64,000 nt of DNA, taken from the NCBI GenBank assembly GCA_051414805.1, contig CP166702.1:248001-312000 (forward strand), given 5' to 3'. This document shows, one piece after another, positions 8,071 through 16,955 of the stretch (positions within the stretch are counted from its first letter, which is position 1; each line of letters starts with the position of its first letter). The position numbers and the translations under genes are program-made. The notes under the pieces are model-generated. The model ran no database searches. It worked only from the letters and a program-made list of their open reading frames with translations, and was not told where the DNA came from. This DNA is from Xenophilus sp003671765. GTDB lineage: Bacteria; Pseudomonadota; Gammaproteobacteria; Burkholderiales; Burkholderiaceae_C.

Positions 8071-9360
8071 TCAGCCAAAGATCCGCGGAAGCCACAGCGC
8101 CAGGTCGGGCGCCAGGGCCAGCAGCACGATGACCGCGAACAGCGCCAGCACGAAGGGCACGGCGCCGACGATGACGGCCTGGATCGAGCCGCTCTTGCGC
8201 AGGCTCTGCACCACGAACAGATTCAGGCCCACGGGCGGCGTGATCAGCGCGGTTTCCACCAGCACGATGATCACGATGCCGAGCCAGATCGGGTCGAAAC
8301 CGAGCGCCGTCATGATGGGCGCGACGATGGGGATGGTGGTGATCATCATGGACAGCGTTTCCATGAAGCAGCCCAGGATCACGTAGAACACCACCATGGC
8401 CGCGAGCATCGCCATGGGCGGCCAGCCCAGGCCGGACACGCTGCTCGTGATCGCGTCGGTCAGGCCGATGGCCGACATCACGAAGTTCAGGAAGCCGGCG
8501 GCGATGACGATGAGCATGATCATCGCGGTCGAGCGCATGGTGTTCTCCGCCACCTCGCGCAGCATCTGCCAGGACACCCGGCGCGCGGCCAGCGCCAGCA
8601 CCAGCGCACCCACCACGCCCAGCGCGGCCGCTTCGGTCGGGGTGGCCAGGCCGGCGTAGATCGAGCCCACCACCAGGATGAAGATCGCCAGAGGCGGCAG
8701 CAGGTGCACCAGGCTGGCCATGCGCTCGCCCCAGCTGGCGCGTACCGGCTGCCCACCCCAGGCCGGACGCCACAGGCAGGCGGCCACGATCGCCGCCATG
8801 AACAGTACCGCCGCCAGGATGCCCGGCAGGATGCCGGCCAGGTACAGCTTGGGCACCGAGGTGTTGGTCAGCACGCCGTAGATCACGAGGTTGATCGAGG
8901 GCGGGATCAGGATGCCCAGCGTGCCGCCGGCGGCGATGCTGCCCAGGAACAGCGGCTCGTTGTAGCCGAAGCGTTTGATCTGCGGCAGTGCCACCGTGCC
9001 CACCGTGGCCGCCGTGGCCACGCTGGAACCGGAGGTCGAGGCGAACACCGTGCTGGCGCCGATGTTGGCGTGCATGAGGCCGCCCGGCAGCCAGCTCAGC
9101 CACTTGGCCATGGCGTCGTACATGCGCTGGGCGAAGCCGGCGCGCAGCAGGATCTCGCCGAGCATGACGAACAGCGGGATCGCCACCAGCAGGAATTCGT
9201 TGCTCGAACCCCAGGCCATCTCGCCCATGGCACGTGCCAGCGGCAGCGAGGAGTAGAGCGGTTCGAGGATCAGGCCCAGCAGGCCCAATGCAGCCCCCAC
9301 GGGGATGCACACGCCCAGCAGCACCAGCAGCAGGACGAGAGAGACGCCGATCATGCCCAT
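8071..9360 (-). CDS. dctM: TRAP transporter large permease subunit (DctM family)
   Basis: 429 residues, almost entirely hydrophobic, with about 12 membrane segments. Family motifs include GSSVATAATVGTVALPQ and the conserved segment GTLGILIPPSINLVIYG. It forms the sodium-driven channel of a tripartite ATP-independent periplasmic transporter. The start chosen at 9360 gives a TGATG overlap with the small permease stop; an ATG two codons later (9354) is also possible. All three TRAP subunits are present in order P-Q-M on the minus strand. Confidence 0.95.
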   Translation of the reverse strand: MGMIGVSLVLLLVLLGVCIPVGAALGLLGLILEPLYSSLPLARAMGEMAWGSSNEFLLVAIPLFVMLGEILLRAGFAQRMYDAMAKWLSWLPGGLMHANIGASTVFASTSGSSVATAATVGTVALPQIKRFGYNEPLFLGSIAAGGTLGILIPPSINLVIYGVLTNTSVPKLYLAGILPGILAAVLFMAAIVAACLWRPAWGGQPVRASWGERMASLVHLLPPLAIFILVVGSIYAGLATPTEAAALGVVGALVLALAARRVSWQMLREVAENTMRSTAMIMLIVIAAGFLNFVMSAIGLTDAITSSVSGLGWPPMAMLAAMVVFYVILGCFMETLSMMITTIPIVAPIMTALGFDPIWLGIVIIVLVETALITPPVGLNLFVVQSLRKSGSIQAVIVGAVPFVLALFAVIVLLALAPDLALWLPRIFG

Positions 9361-9989
9361 CACGCACGCTCCGCAGCAACGAGGCGCTCGCCTTCGGCGG
9401 CACCTTCCTCGGCCTCTTCGACGGCCGACTTCATGCCGGCCACCGCGCGCAGGGCCTCCCAGTCGCCCGTGACCATCGCGCTGCTGGCGCGCAGAAGCAT
9501 CAGCGCCAGGACCAGCACGAACCAGAGCAGCCCGGCCAACCACAGCAGCTGCGGGATCCACAGCGGCGTGCCCAGCGGCGTGTTGGCCGTGGAGTTGGCG
9601 CTCCAGGAGGTCGTCAGCACATCGCTGGCGTACCAGCTCAGGCAGACGGCGAAACCGCCCAGGCTGGCCAATGCCAGCCAGTCCAGTACGGCGGCGACGC
9701 GAGTGGGCAGGTACTGGTAGAGCACGTCGATGCGCACGTTCGCGCGTTCCAGCGCGGTGAACGCGAGCGCCCAGGTCACGCTGATCGCGAAGGCGTAGCC
9801 GGACAGCTCGTCGGCGCCTCCCAGGCTGTGGCCGACCAGGCGGCGCACGATCACGTCGTAGGTCACCAGCAGCACGCTGGCGCCGGTCAGTGCGGCCCCG
9901 GCCCAGACCGCGACGCGCGACAGCGTGGCAGCCAGGGCGAGGCCGCGGCCCAGCAGGGTCGGGCCATAGGGATGGGTCATGGCGGTCAT
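9360..9989 (-). CDS. dctQ: TRAP transporter small permease subunit (DctQ family)
   Basis: 209 residues with four predicted membrane helices. The segment VTYDVIVRRLVGHSLGGADELSGYAF is the conserved DctQ region between helices 1 and 2. It pairs with the large subunit in the inner membrane. The last base of its stop codon region is shared with the dctM start, implying coupled translation. The C-terminal 30 residues are Glu/Ala-rich and cytoplasmic. Confidence 0.93.
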   Translation of the reverse strand: MTAMTHPYGPTLLGRGLALAATLSRVAVWAGAALTGASVLLVTYDVIVRRLVGHSLGGADELSGYAFAISVTWALAFTALERANVRIDVLYQYLPTRVAAVLDWLALASLGGFAVCLSWYASDVLTTSWSANSTANTPLGTPLWIPQLLWLAGLLWFVLVLALMLLRASSAMVTGDWEALRAVAGMKSAVEEAEEGAAEGERLVAAERA

Positions 9990-10029
9990 GGACGCGGCAT
10001 TGCAGGGGTGGGCGCGGGAGCCGACGGCA

Positions 10030-11076
10030 TCACTTCTTGGCGACCACGCCCAGCGTCTTGCCGATCGTGCCGTTGAAGTCGTTCACGCACGCGGCCGAGC
10101 AGCGCTGCGCCCACTTGGCGACCACCTGTTCGCTGACCTGCTTGAGCAGCGCCTTGTCCGCCGCCGACGGCGTCACCAGCGTCATCTTGCCCTTGACGGG
10201 TTGGGTGCAGGCGGCGGCGCCGGTGTTGCAGTCGTAGCCTTCCTGGGTCTGCTTGGCGGCAGCCTCCCAGATGGTGTTGACCAGGCCATCGACCTCGGTC
10301 TGCAGAAACTTCTGCAGCGACGGGTCGTACTTGGCCCAGACCGCGCCGTTGACCGCATGCACCTGTTGGTTCCAGTTGATCGGCAGGGCCAGCAGGTGAG
10401 TCGCCACCTCGTACCACTTGGCGGAGTAGCCCGACAGCGAGCCGGTGATGGCGCAGTCCACCACCTTGTTCTGCATGGCCGGCACCACGTCGCCGAAGGC
10501 CATGGTCACGCTGGCGCCGCCCAGGGCCTCGATGAAGTCGGCCTGGGTGCGGCTGCTGGTGCGCACCTTCTTGCCCTTGATGTCCGCGAGGCCCTTGATG
10601 TCGGCGTTGCAGAACAGCACCTGTGCCGGGTAGGTGGAGATGCCCAGCAGTTTGACCTTGTTGCCTTCGCCGTAGGTCTTGGCCAGCACGGGCGCGAAGG
10701 CGTCGGTGAGGGTGCGCGCCGTCTTCACGTCGGTGGCCAGGCCTGCCAGGTCGATCGCTTCGTTGAGCGGGTTGTCAGAGGCGAAGTACGACAGCGTGGC
10801 CGTGCCGTACTCGATCACGCCGCTGCCCAGCAGACGCAGCAGTTCGGGACCCTTCAAGCCCATCTCGTTGAAGCCCTTGATCTCGGCCGTGACCTGGCCC
10901 TGGCTCTTCTCGGTGATGGTCTTGGTCCAGAACGGGCGCTCGTAGTCCTGGTAGGCCGTCAGGTTGGACAGGCCGCCCGTGACCTTCAGGTGGGTCTTGG
11001 GCAGGGTCTGGGCCGACACGGCACCGGCGAGCAGCGCGGCAGAGACGAGGGCAGCGATGGTGTTGCGGAGCGTCAT
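10030..11076 (-). CDS. dctP: TRAP transporter substrate-binding protein (DctP family)
   Basis: 348 residues with a Sec signal peptide (MTLRNTIAALVSAALLAGAVSA, then QTLPKTHLKV). The periplasmic domain has the DctP segment KVRTSSRTQADFIEALGG with the conserved arginine that binds carboxylate ligands, and ALPINWNQQVHAVN further on. Four cysteines in the last 75 residues may form disulfides. It delivers ligand to DctQM encoded immediately downstream. Ligand unknown; the amidase and DUF1445 neighbours suggest an amide or amino-acid-derived acid. Confidence 0.93.
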   Translation of the reverse strand: MTLRNTIAALVSAALLAGAVSAQTLPKTHLKVTGGLSNLTAYQDYERPFWTKTITEKSQGQVTAEIKGFNEMGLKGPELLRLLGSGVIEYGTATLSYFASDNPLNEAIDLAGLATDVKTARTLTDAFAPVLAKTYGEGNKVKLLGISTYPAQVLFCNADIKGLADIKGKKVRTSSRTQADFIEALGGASVTMAFGDVVPAMQNKVVDCAITGSLSGYSAKWYEVATHLLALPINWNQQVHAVNGAVWAKYDPSLQKFLQTEVDGLVNTIWEAAAKQTQEGYDCNTGAAACTQPVKGKMTLVTPSAADKALLKQVSEQVVAKWAQRCSAACVNDFNGTIGKTLGVVAKK

Positions 11077-11116
11077 GGTGGTGATTCCTCGGGGTGGGCG
11101 GAAAGGCAGGGGAAAC

Positions 11117-11929
11117 TCAGAGTACGGCGAGCTGGTGGTCACGCCAGTCGGTGACGAGCATGTGGCCCGGGGCGTGGGTGATGCAGAAGGGCAGCCGGGC
11201 GGCCTCGATGACGGCCTGGGGCGTGACGCCGCAAGCCCAGAACACGGGCAGTTCGTCGTCTGCGATCTCCACGGCATCGCCCCAGTCGGGCCGCGTGACA
11301 TCGACGATGCCGATGCGGGACGGATCGCCCAAATGCACAGGCGCGCCGTGCGCGCCCGGAAAGCGCGAGGTGACCTGCACGGCGCGGATGGCGTCGGCTG
11401 CCTTGAGCGGGCGCATGGACACCACCAGGGGCCCGTGGAACGGGCCGGCTGGCGTGGTGGGAATGTCGGTGCGGAACATGGCCACATTTCGGCCCTGCGC
11501 GACGTGGCGCAGCGGCACGCCGGCCTGCAGCAGCGCGGTCTCGAAGGTGAACGAACAGCCGATCACGAAGCTCACCAGGTCGTCGCGCCAGAGCGCGCCG
11601 ATATCGCTGGGCTCGTCGACTGGCACACCGCCGCGCCAGACCCGGTAGCGCGGCACGTCGCTGCGGATGTCCAAGTCCTCGCCCAGCGTGGGCAGGAACG
11701 GTTCGCCGGGCTCGGACACGGCCAGCAGGGGGCAGGGCCTGGGGTTGCGCTGGCAAAAGCGCAGGAAGTCGTCGGCCTGCGCGCGTGGCAGGATGGCCAG
11801 GTTGGCCTGCACATGCCCGGGTGCCATGCCGGCGGTGTGACCGGTGTAGGCACCGCTACGGACAAGGCGGCGCGCGCTGCGGCCGTCGGGGGCGGACTCG
11901 GCGCGGGGATCGAGGCGAGCGGGGGCCAT
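11117..11929 (-). CDS. DUF1445 family putative hydro-lyase (D-glutamate cyclase-like)
   Basis: 270 residues. Family features visible are VSFVIGCSFTFETALLQAG, MFRTDIPT..PAGPF, SMRP and ITHAPGHMLVTD, all of the DUF1445/YcsI family. Bacterial members are annotated as putative hydro-lyases, and mammalian relatives act as D-glutamate cyclase (D-glutamate to 5-oxo-D-proline). The start lies one base after the cupin stop, so the two genes form one transcript. Together with the amidase and TRAP transporter this suggests lactam or oxoproline-type metabolism, but that is inference. Confidence 0.88.
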   Translation of the reverse strand: MAPARLDPRAESAPDGRSARRLVRSGAYTGHTAGMAPGHVQANLAILPRAQADDFLRFCQRNPRPCPLLAVSEPGEPFLPTLGEDLDIRSDVPRYRVWRGGVPVDEPSDIGALWRDDLVSFVIGCSFTFETALLQAGVPLRHVAQGRNVAMFRTDIPTTPAGPFHGPLVVSMRPLKAADAIRAVQVTSRFPGAHGAPVHLGDPSRIGIVDVTRPDWGDAVEIADDELPVFWACGVTPQAVIEAARLPFCITHAPGHMLVTDWRDHQLAVL

Positions 11930-11930
11930 G

Positions 11931-12311
11931 TCAGTAGTACTGGATCTCGAACAGCAGGCAGCCCTGGCGAGTGGTGAAAGGGCCGTGCAGCGCGCCGGGC
12001 GGGCGGCAGGCGAAGGTGTAGGAGCCGAAGCGCTCGCCGCCTTGGCCCTCGGCATCGCAGCCGACGACGAAGTCGCCCTCGACGATGAGGACCTCCTCGT
12101 GGAAGTCGTGCACGACCGGGCGGTCGATCAGCGCGCCGGCCGACCAGCGGGCCAGCCGCGTGCGCGAGCCGGTGCCGGTGGCGGGGTCGAGGTTGTCGGC
12201 CAGCACGATCTCTTCGATGCGCCCGGCCGAGGAGGGGACCGGCCGCCATGCCGCATCGCTGCGGTCGATGGAAAAGAACTCGCGATGGACTCGGGTCGGG
12301 GGTGTCGGCAT
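11931..12311 (-). CDS. Cupin domain-containing protein
   Basis: 126 residues of a single small cupin barrel. Visible elements are VVHDFHEEVLIVEGDF (metal-ligand His and Glu in cupin motif 1) and a later PPGALHGPF corresponding to motif 2 with its histidine. Such proteins are metal-dependent isomerases, dioxygenases or sensors of sugar and organic acids. First structural gene downstream of the LysR regulator and coupled (1 bp) to the DUF1445 gene. No specific reaction can be assigned. Confidence 0.85.
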   Translation of the reverse strand: MPTPPTRVHREFFSIDRSDAAWRPVPSSAGRIEEIVLADNLDPATGTGSRTRLARWSAGALIDRPVVHDFHEEVLIVEGDFVVGCDAEGQGGERFGSYTFACRPPGALHGPFTTRQGCLLFEIQYY

Positions 12312-12474
12312 GGGGGCGCAGTGTTGTCGCGCCCCCTGCCACGGTCAAACGGGAAATTCTTGTGCCGACCCAACAGATTTGCTGATGGCACAAGGCTGGC
12401 GCATCGCATGCCCCAGGCGGGGGCCAAAGGTGCACACCAGGGGTGCGGGAAATCCCGCGCGCCCGGTGGCGGAG

Positions 12475-13392
12475 TCAGGGTGCGAGGATGTCCGGTCGGC
12501 TGGCCGCGACGAAGTCATCGCTGGCCGATTGCGCCATGGCCACCAGGGCCTCGGCCATGGGCGAGGCCGGTTCCATGCGAAAGCTGGCGACCAGCGGCAA
12601 CGGCGCAGGCATCGGCGTCACCTCCAGCAGCACCAACCGACCCTGCTCCAGATCCTGCTGGATCGCGCCGATGGGCAGCAGGGCGGTACCGAATCCCGAG
12701 CGCGCCATGTCCACCATGGCGCCGAGCGAGGAGAAATAGCTGACGCGCAGGTTGCTGCAGCCCGCCGCGTTCTGCGCGATGTTGCGGTAAACGCTGGACT
12801 CGCGATGGAAGGAGATGATGGGGTGCTGGGCAATGTCGGCGAACGACAGCTGTGTGCGCGCCGGAAAGCTCAGCGCGCGCTGCGGGCTGGCCACCCAGCC
12901 CATCGAAAACTCTGCCAGGCGCCGGTTGTCGATGAAGCCCTGCGTGATCTCTTCGGACAAGATGGCGCAGTCCAGCGTGCCGCGCAGCAGTTCGTCGCGC
13001 AGGCGCGGCGTGGTGTCGGAAATCAGCTCCAGCGTGGCATTGGGATAGCGCTCTGCGAAGCGCGAGAGCAGCGCGGGCAGCCAGGTGTGGGCGATGGTCT
13101 CGATCACGCCGATGCGCAGCATGCCCGAAAAGGCTTCGGGCTGGCCCATTGCGGCCATCATGCGCGATTGCAGCTCGATCACGCGCTCTGCATGTGGCAT
13201 GAGCTCGGTCCCATGCCAGGTCAGCATCACGCCGCGGTGATCGCGCTCGAACAGCCGGACGCCGAACTGTTCTTCCAACGTGGCAATGCGGCTGGAGATA
13301 CCCCCCTGCGTCGTGTGCAGCTTCTCGGCCGCAGCCTTGAAGCTGCCGAGCTTCGCAACCCAGACGAAGGCCTCGAGGAAACGCACGTTCAT
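12475..13392 (-). CDS. LysR family transcriptional regulator
   Basis: 305 residues from MNVRFLEAFVWVAKLGSF. The N-terminal winged HTH (residues 1-60) includes KAAAEKLHTTQGGISSRIATLEEQ. The rest is the periplasmic-binding-like effector domain (LRIGVIETIAHTWLPALL, AMVDMARSGFGTALLP). It is on the same strand as the cupin-to-amidase block and may be its activator; it is also divergent from the amidase at 13447 with 54 bp between starts, which is the classic LysR-target arrangement. Inducer unknown. Confidence 0.94.
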   Translation of the reverse strand: MNVRFLEAFVWVAKLGSFKAAAEKLHTTQGGISSRIATLEEQFGVRLFERDHRGVMLTWHGTELMPHAERVIELQSRMMAAMGQPEAFSGMLRIGVIETIAHTWLPALLSRFAERYPNATLELISDTTPRLRDELLRGTLDCAILSEEITQGFIDNRRLAEFSMGWVASPQRALSFPARTQLSFADIAQHPIISFHRESSVYRNIAQNAAGCSNLRVSYFSSLGAMVDMARSGFGTALLPIGAIQQDLEQGRLVLLEVTPMPAPLPLVASFRMEPASPMAEALVAMAQSASDDFVAASRPDILAP

Positions 13393-13399
13393 GGCCGCA

Positions 13400-13439
13400 G
13401 TGTAGGGCGGCTGGACAACGGCCTGCCCAACCGCTACAC
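13400..13439. promoter_or_regulatory. Candidate LysR operator between lysR and amidase
   Basis: The 54-bp gap between divergent starts has arms GTGTAG (13400-13405) and CTACAC (13434-13439), perfect reverse complements at its two ends. It is placed where a LysR dimer pair could control both genes. The internal T-N11-A core typical of LysR sites is not obvious. Confidence 0.35.
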
Positions 13440-13446
13440 CTGAGCC

Positions 13447-14871
13447 ATGCCCTTTTCCGACGAACTCTGGCGCCTGTCCGCCACCCGCCTTGCCACGCTG
13501 ATCGCCCAGCGCAAGCTCTCCGCCACCGAGGTCGCGCGCGATGCCCTCGCGCGGCTCGATGCCGTCAACCCGCAGCTCAACGCGGTCGTCGAGCACCGGC
13601 CCGACGCCGTGCTGCAGCGCGCGGCCGAGGTCGACGCCGCGCTCGCACGCGGCGAGGCGGTGGGCCCGCTCGCCGGCGTGCCCGTCACCGTCAAGGTCAA
13701 CACCGACCAGGCCGGCTTCGCCACGACCAACGGCGTCGGCTTGCAGAAGGACCTGGTTGCGCAAACCAACAGCCCGGTGGTCGACAACCTGCTGCGCGCC
13801 GGCGCCGTGCTGCTGGGCCGCACCAACACGCCGGCCTTCAGCTACCGCTGGTTCACCGACAACCGGCTGCACGGGCGCACGCGCAATCCGCTCAACGCCG
13901 CGCTCACGCCCGGCGGCTCTTCCGGTGGCGCGGCCTCGGCCGTGGCGGCGGGCATCGGCGCGCTGGCGCACGGCACCGACATCGCGGGCTCGATCCGCTA
14001 CCCCGCCTATGCCTGCGGCGTGCACGGCCTGCGGCCCAGCCTGGGGCGCGTGCCGGCGTGGAACGCGTCGGGGCCCGAGCGCGCCATCGGCCCGCAGCTC
14101 ACCGCCGTCTCCGGGCCGATCGCACGCCAGGTCGGCGACCTGCGACTGGGCCTGGCCGCGATGGCGCAGCCCGACCCGCGCGATGCGTGGCACATGCCCG
14201 TGCCGCTGGTGGGCACGCCGGTGCCGCGGCTCGCGGCGCTGTGCGTGCGGCCCGACGGCATGGACACGGCGCCCGAGGTCGAAGCCGCGCTGCGCGATGC
14301 CGCCGCGCGCCTGCGCGACGCCGGCTGGACCGTGGACGAGGTCGATGCGCTGCCGCCGCTGAAGGCCGCCGTGGTCGACCAGGTCACGCTGTGGATGGGC
14401 GACGGCTACGCCGCGCAGCTGGCCACCGCCGAGCGGGAGGGCGACGCCGGTGCGCTGGCCGCGCTGCGCGGGCAGTTCGAGCTCGTCGGCGACGTCAAGG
14501 CCGAGCAGGTGCTGGCCGTGCTGTCGCGCCGCGCCACGGTGGCGCGCGCCTGGCAGCGCTTCCTGGCCGAACGCTATCCGCTGGTGCTGCTGCCCGCTTC
14601 GGGCGAGCTGCCCTTCGAGGTCGATGCCGACCTGCAGGGGCCGGACCGCTATGCGCGCGTGTGGGCGGCGCAGACCCCCATGATCGCGCTGCCCTTCGTC
14701 GGCCTGCCGGGGCTCGTGGTGAGCACGGGCGTGGCCGAGGGCCCGCACGGCATCGCGCCGGTGGGCGTGCAGCTGACGGCCGCACGCTTTCGCGAAGACG
14801 TGCTGCTCGAAGCCGGCGAGGCCATCGAGGCGCGCGGCGTGCCGCCGATGCCGGTCGACCCGCAGCCCTGA
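13447..14871 (+). CDS. Amidase (amidase signature family)
   Basis: 474 residues. The catalytic set is visible as lysine in PVTVKVNTD (about residue 81), GGSSGG (about 157) and GTDIAGSIRYPA (about 180). It is only distantly related to the minus-strand amidase at 5955, so the window encodes two different amidases. The first 12 residues recur in the relic at 5816. The LysR gene is divergent and close, and the downstream antiporter is convergent with 13 bp between ends. Substrate unknown. Confidence 0.92.
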   Translation: MPFSDELWRLSATRLATLIAQRKLSATEVARDALARLDAVNPQLNAVVEHRPDAVLQRAAEVDAALARGEAVGPLAGVPVTVKVNTDQAGFATTNGVGLQKDLVAQTNSPVVDNLLRAGAVLLGRTNTPAFSYRWFTDNRLHGRTRNPLNAALTPGGSSGGAASAVAAGIGALAHGTDIAGSIRYPAYACGVHGLRPSLGRVPAWNASGPERAIGPQLTAVSGPIARQVGDLRLGLAAMAQPDPRDAWHMPVPLVGTPVPRLAALCVRPDGMDTAPEVEAALRDAAARLRDAGWTVDEVDALPPLKAAVVDQVTLWMGDGYAAQLATAEREGDAGALAALRGQFELVGDVKAEQVLAVLSRRATVARAWQRFLAERYPLVLLPASGELPFEVDADLQGPDRYARVWAAQTPMIALPFVGLPGLVVSTGVAEGPHGIAPVGVQLTAARFREDVLLEAGEAIEARGVPPMPVDPQP

Positions 14872-14884
14872 CGCACGCCGCGCC

Positions 14885-16156
14885 TCACAGCCACCACAGC
14901 GCCGCCAGCGCGATCGCGGTGGGCAGCAGCGCGCCCAGCAGCAGGCCGCCCGCGCCCACGGCGCCGTCGTCGAAGCCGGCCTTGAGCAGCGCCACGCCGG
15001 CGGGGTTGGGCGCGTTGGCGATCACCGTCAGGCCGCCGCCCGCCACCGCGCCGGCCACCAGGCTGTAGCGCGCCGCCTCGCTCATGCCCTCGATCAGCGA
15101 GCCCAGGTAGGTCAGCGCCGCGTTGTCGGTGATGGCCGTGAGGGCGGCCGCGCCGACGAAGAGCGTGCCCGACGACAGGCCCGACACGATGGGCTGCAGC
15201 CACCATTGCTGCATGCCGCCCAGCACCACCAGGCCCGCCAGGAAGAAGGCCACCAGCAGCGCTTCCTTCACGATCAGCGGGCTCTGGTGCTTCGGGTAGG
15301 CCGCCGTGTAGCCGACGAACATCAGGAACAGGCCGAGGAAGGCCACCGGGTGATGCGCCAGCAGCACCACGCCGGCCAGGAAGCCGAAGTGCGCCAGCAC
15401 CACTGCCGTCGGCGGCATGCCGGGCTCGGCCAGGCCGGCGGGCGCCGGCTGCGCGAGCAGGTGGCGCCGCAGGGCGAGGGTGGCCAGCGTGGCGTTGACG
15501 ACGACCGCGATCGCCGCCTTCCAGCCGAAGGTCTGCAGCATGAACAGCGAGTCCCAGCCCCAGGCGGCGGCCACCATCAGCACCGGCGGCGCGGCGAATG
15601 CGCTCAACGTGCCGCCGATGGACACGTTGACGAACAGCGCGCCCAGCGCGAAGTACTTGAGCCGCTGCGGCACGCCGGCATGGAAGACCTGCGGCGCAAG
15701 CATCAGCGCGGCCAGGGTCATCGCCGCCGGTTCGGTGATGAGCGAGCCCAGCAGCGGCACGCCCGCCAGCCCCAGCCAGGCGCGCACCAGCGGCGTGGGC
15801 AGGGGCAGCACGCGGGCCAGCGCATCGACGCCCGCCTGCACGGCCACCAGGATCGGGCGCGAAGCCGCCACCACCATCACCGCGAACACGAAGAGCGGCT
15901 CGGTGTAATGGCGCGATTCGGCATACGCCAGCGCCTGCGCGCCGCCCTGCAGCAGCGCCATCGCGGCCACCAGCACAATGGCCCAGGCGCCGAAGACCAC
16001 CTCGACCTCGCCCAGCAGGTGGAACAGGCCGCCATGGCGCGGATAGCGGTGGGCCAGGCGCTCGAACTGGCGCGCGGCGAAGGTGTGGATGAGGGCCAGC
16101 GCGAAAAGCGCGGCGGCGACGACCTGGACGGTCGTGGGAGACGACAGGGAGTGCAT
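14885..16156 (-). CDS. Putative Na+/H+ antiporter family membrane protein
   Basis: 423 residues, about 11 hydrophobic spans. A cytoplasmic-facing KYFALGALFVNVSIGGTLSAFAAPPVLMVA stretch and a TDNAALTYLGSLI motif with a buried Asp-Asn pair match the putative Na+/H+ antiporter family common in beta-proteobacteria (related to the NhaD/ion transporter superfamily). The ATG at 16156 (MHSLSS) was preferred; the 32 upstream in-frame residues are Arg-rich and unlikely to be translated. No operon partners. Ion specificity is not proven by sequence. Confidence 0.82.
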   Translation of the reverse strand: MHSLSSPTTVQVVAAALFALALIHTFAARQFERLAHRYPRHGGLFHLLGEVEVVFGAWAIVLVAAMALLQGGAQALAYAESRHYTEPLFVFAVMVVAASRPILVAVQAGVDALARVLPLPTPLVRAWLGLAGVPLLGSLITEPAAMTLAALMLAPQVFHAGVPQRLKYFALGALFVNVSIGGTLSAFAAPPVLMVAAAWGWDSLFMLQTFGWKAAIAVVVNATLATLALRRHLLAQPAPAGLAEPGMPPTAVVLAHFGFLAGVVLLAHHPVAFLGLFLMFVGYTAAYPKHQSPLIVKEALLVAFFLAGLVVLGGMQQWWLQPIVSGLSSGTLFVGAAALTAITDNAALTYLGSLIEGMSEAARYSLVAGAVAGGGLTVIANAPNPAGVALLKAGFDDGAVGAGGLLLGALLPTAIALAALWWL

Positions 16157-16257
16157 GCGAAGTCCAGCCGCGCGGCGGCCCGACCTGCGCATGAACCTGC
16201 CCGGCAGGAAGCAGCCGGACACCCAGCGCGCATTGTACCGGCGAGGTCTCAAAACCT

Positions 16258-16320
16258 CAGGCCGAATAGGCCCAAAGCGCGCGTCCCACTTGCGCGAGCT
16301 GCTATCAATTCAGTAGCAAA
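16258..16320. repeat. REP-like dispersed repeat, copy 1
   Basis: Layout GGCCGAA, GCGC-rich stem, then GAGCTGCTATCAATTCAGTAGCAAA. The final part is the degenerate palindrome GCTATCAATTCAGTAGC shared with copies at 23929, 26140, 56672 and 59547. It fills most of the 289-bp gap between the antiporter and the response regulator; nothing else is recognised in that gap. Confidence 0.7.
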
Positions 16321-16445
16321 AGCGGGGCATGCTGCACCGCGGCGTAGGCCTGGTCCTGCGCGGGCACCCGGCCTCGCACCCACTGACATCCACGCGCACG
16401 GCCTTAACTTCCTCGCACAAGCACAACACACCACAGGGTTTGCTC

Positions 16446-16823
16446 ATGCCCGCTCCCGCATTTCTCGTCGAAGACAACGCCCTCATTCGCCACAGCCTCA
16501 TCCCGACCATGGAGGAGCTGGGCGACACGCAGGTCGTCGGCATCGCCGAGGGGCAGGAGGATGCCATCGCCTGGCTCACCCGTGACCATGCGGCCGACTG
16601 GCGGCTGGCGGTGATCGACCTTTTCCTCAAGGACGGCTCGGGCCTGGGCATCGTCGAGGCCTGCCAGCGGCGCCGGCCCGACCAGCGCGTGGTCGTGCTG
16701 AGCAACTACGCCACGCCCGCCATGCGCGAGCGCTGCACCGAACTGGGCGCCAACGCCGTCTTCGACAAGTCCAGCGAGCTCGAGGAATTCCTCGCCTATT
16801 GCGGCAGCCTGTCGGTGCACTGA
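16446..16823 (+). CDS. Single-domain response regulator
   Basis: 125 residues forming one receiver domain with no output domain. Acidic pocket E9/D10, phospho-acceptor D58 (AVID), S86 and K108 (FDK) are all present. The start was moved to the ATG giving MPAPAFLVEDN; the reading frame extends upstream without similarity. No sensor kinase is adjacent, so it is probably a CheY-like intermediate or an inhibitor of another two-component pathway. Confidence 0.9.
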   Translation: MPAPAFLVEDNALIRHSLIPTMEELGDTQVVGIAEGQEDAIAWLTRDHAADWRLAVIDLFLKDGSGLGIVEACQRRRPDQRVVVLSNYATPAMRERCTELGANAVFDKSSELEEFLAYCGSLSVH

Positions 16824-16955
16824 GGCGGCCCCGGGCGGCGCGCCAGGGTTCTCCCGTCGACCCAATGGCGGAGGGGTTCTATGCCCAATGCCCGTGCAGG
16901 GACATCGCCTCGCGCGCTACGCTGGATGCGTCCGTCACCACGTGGAGTCGCCGCG

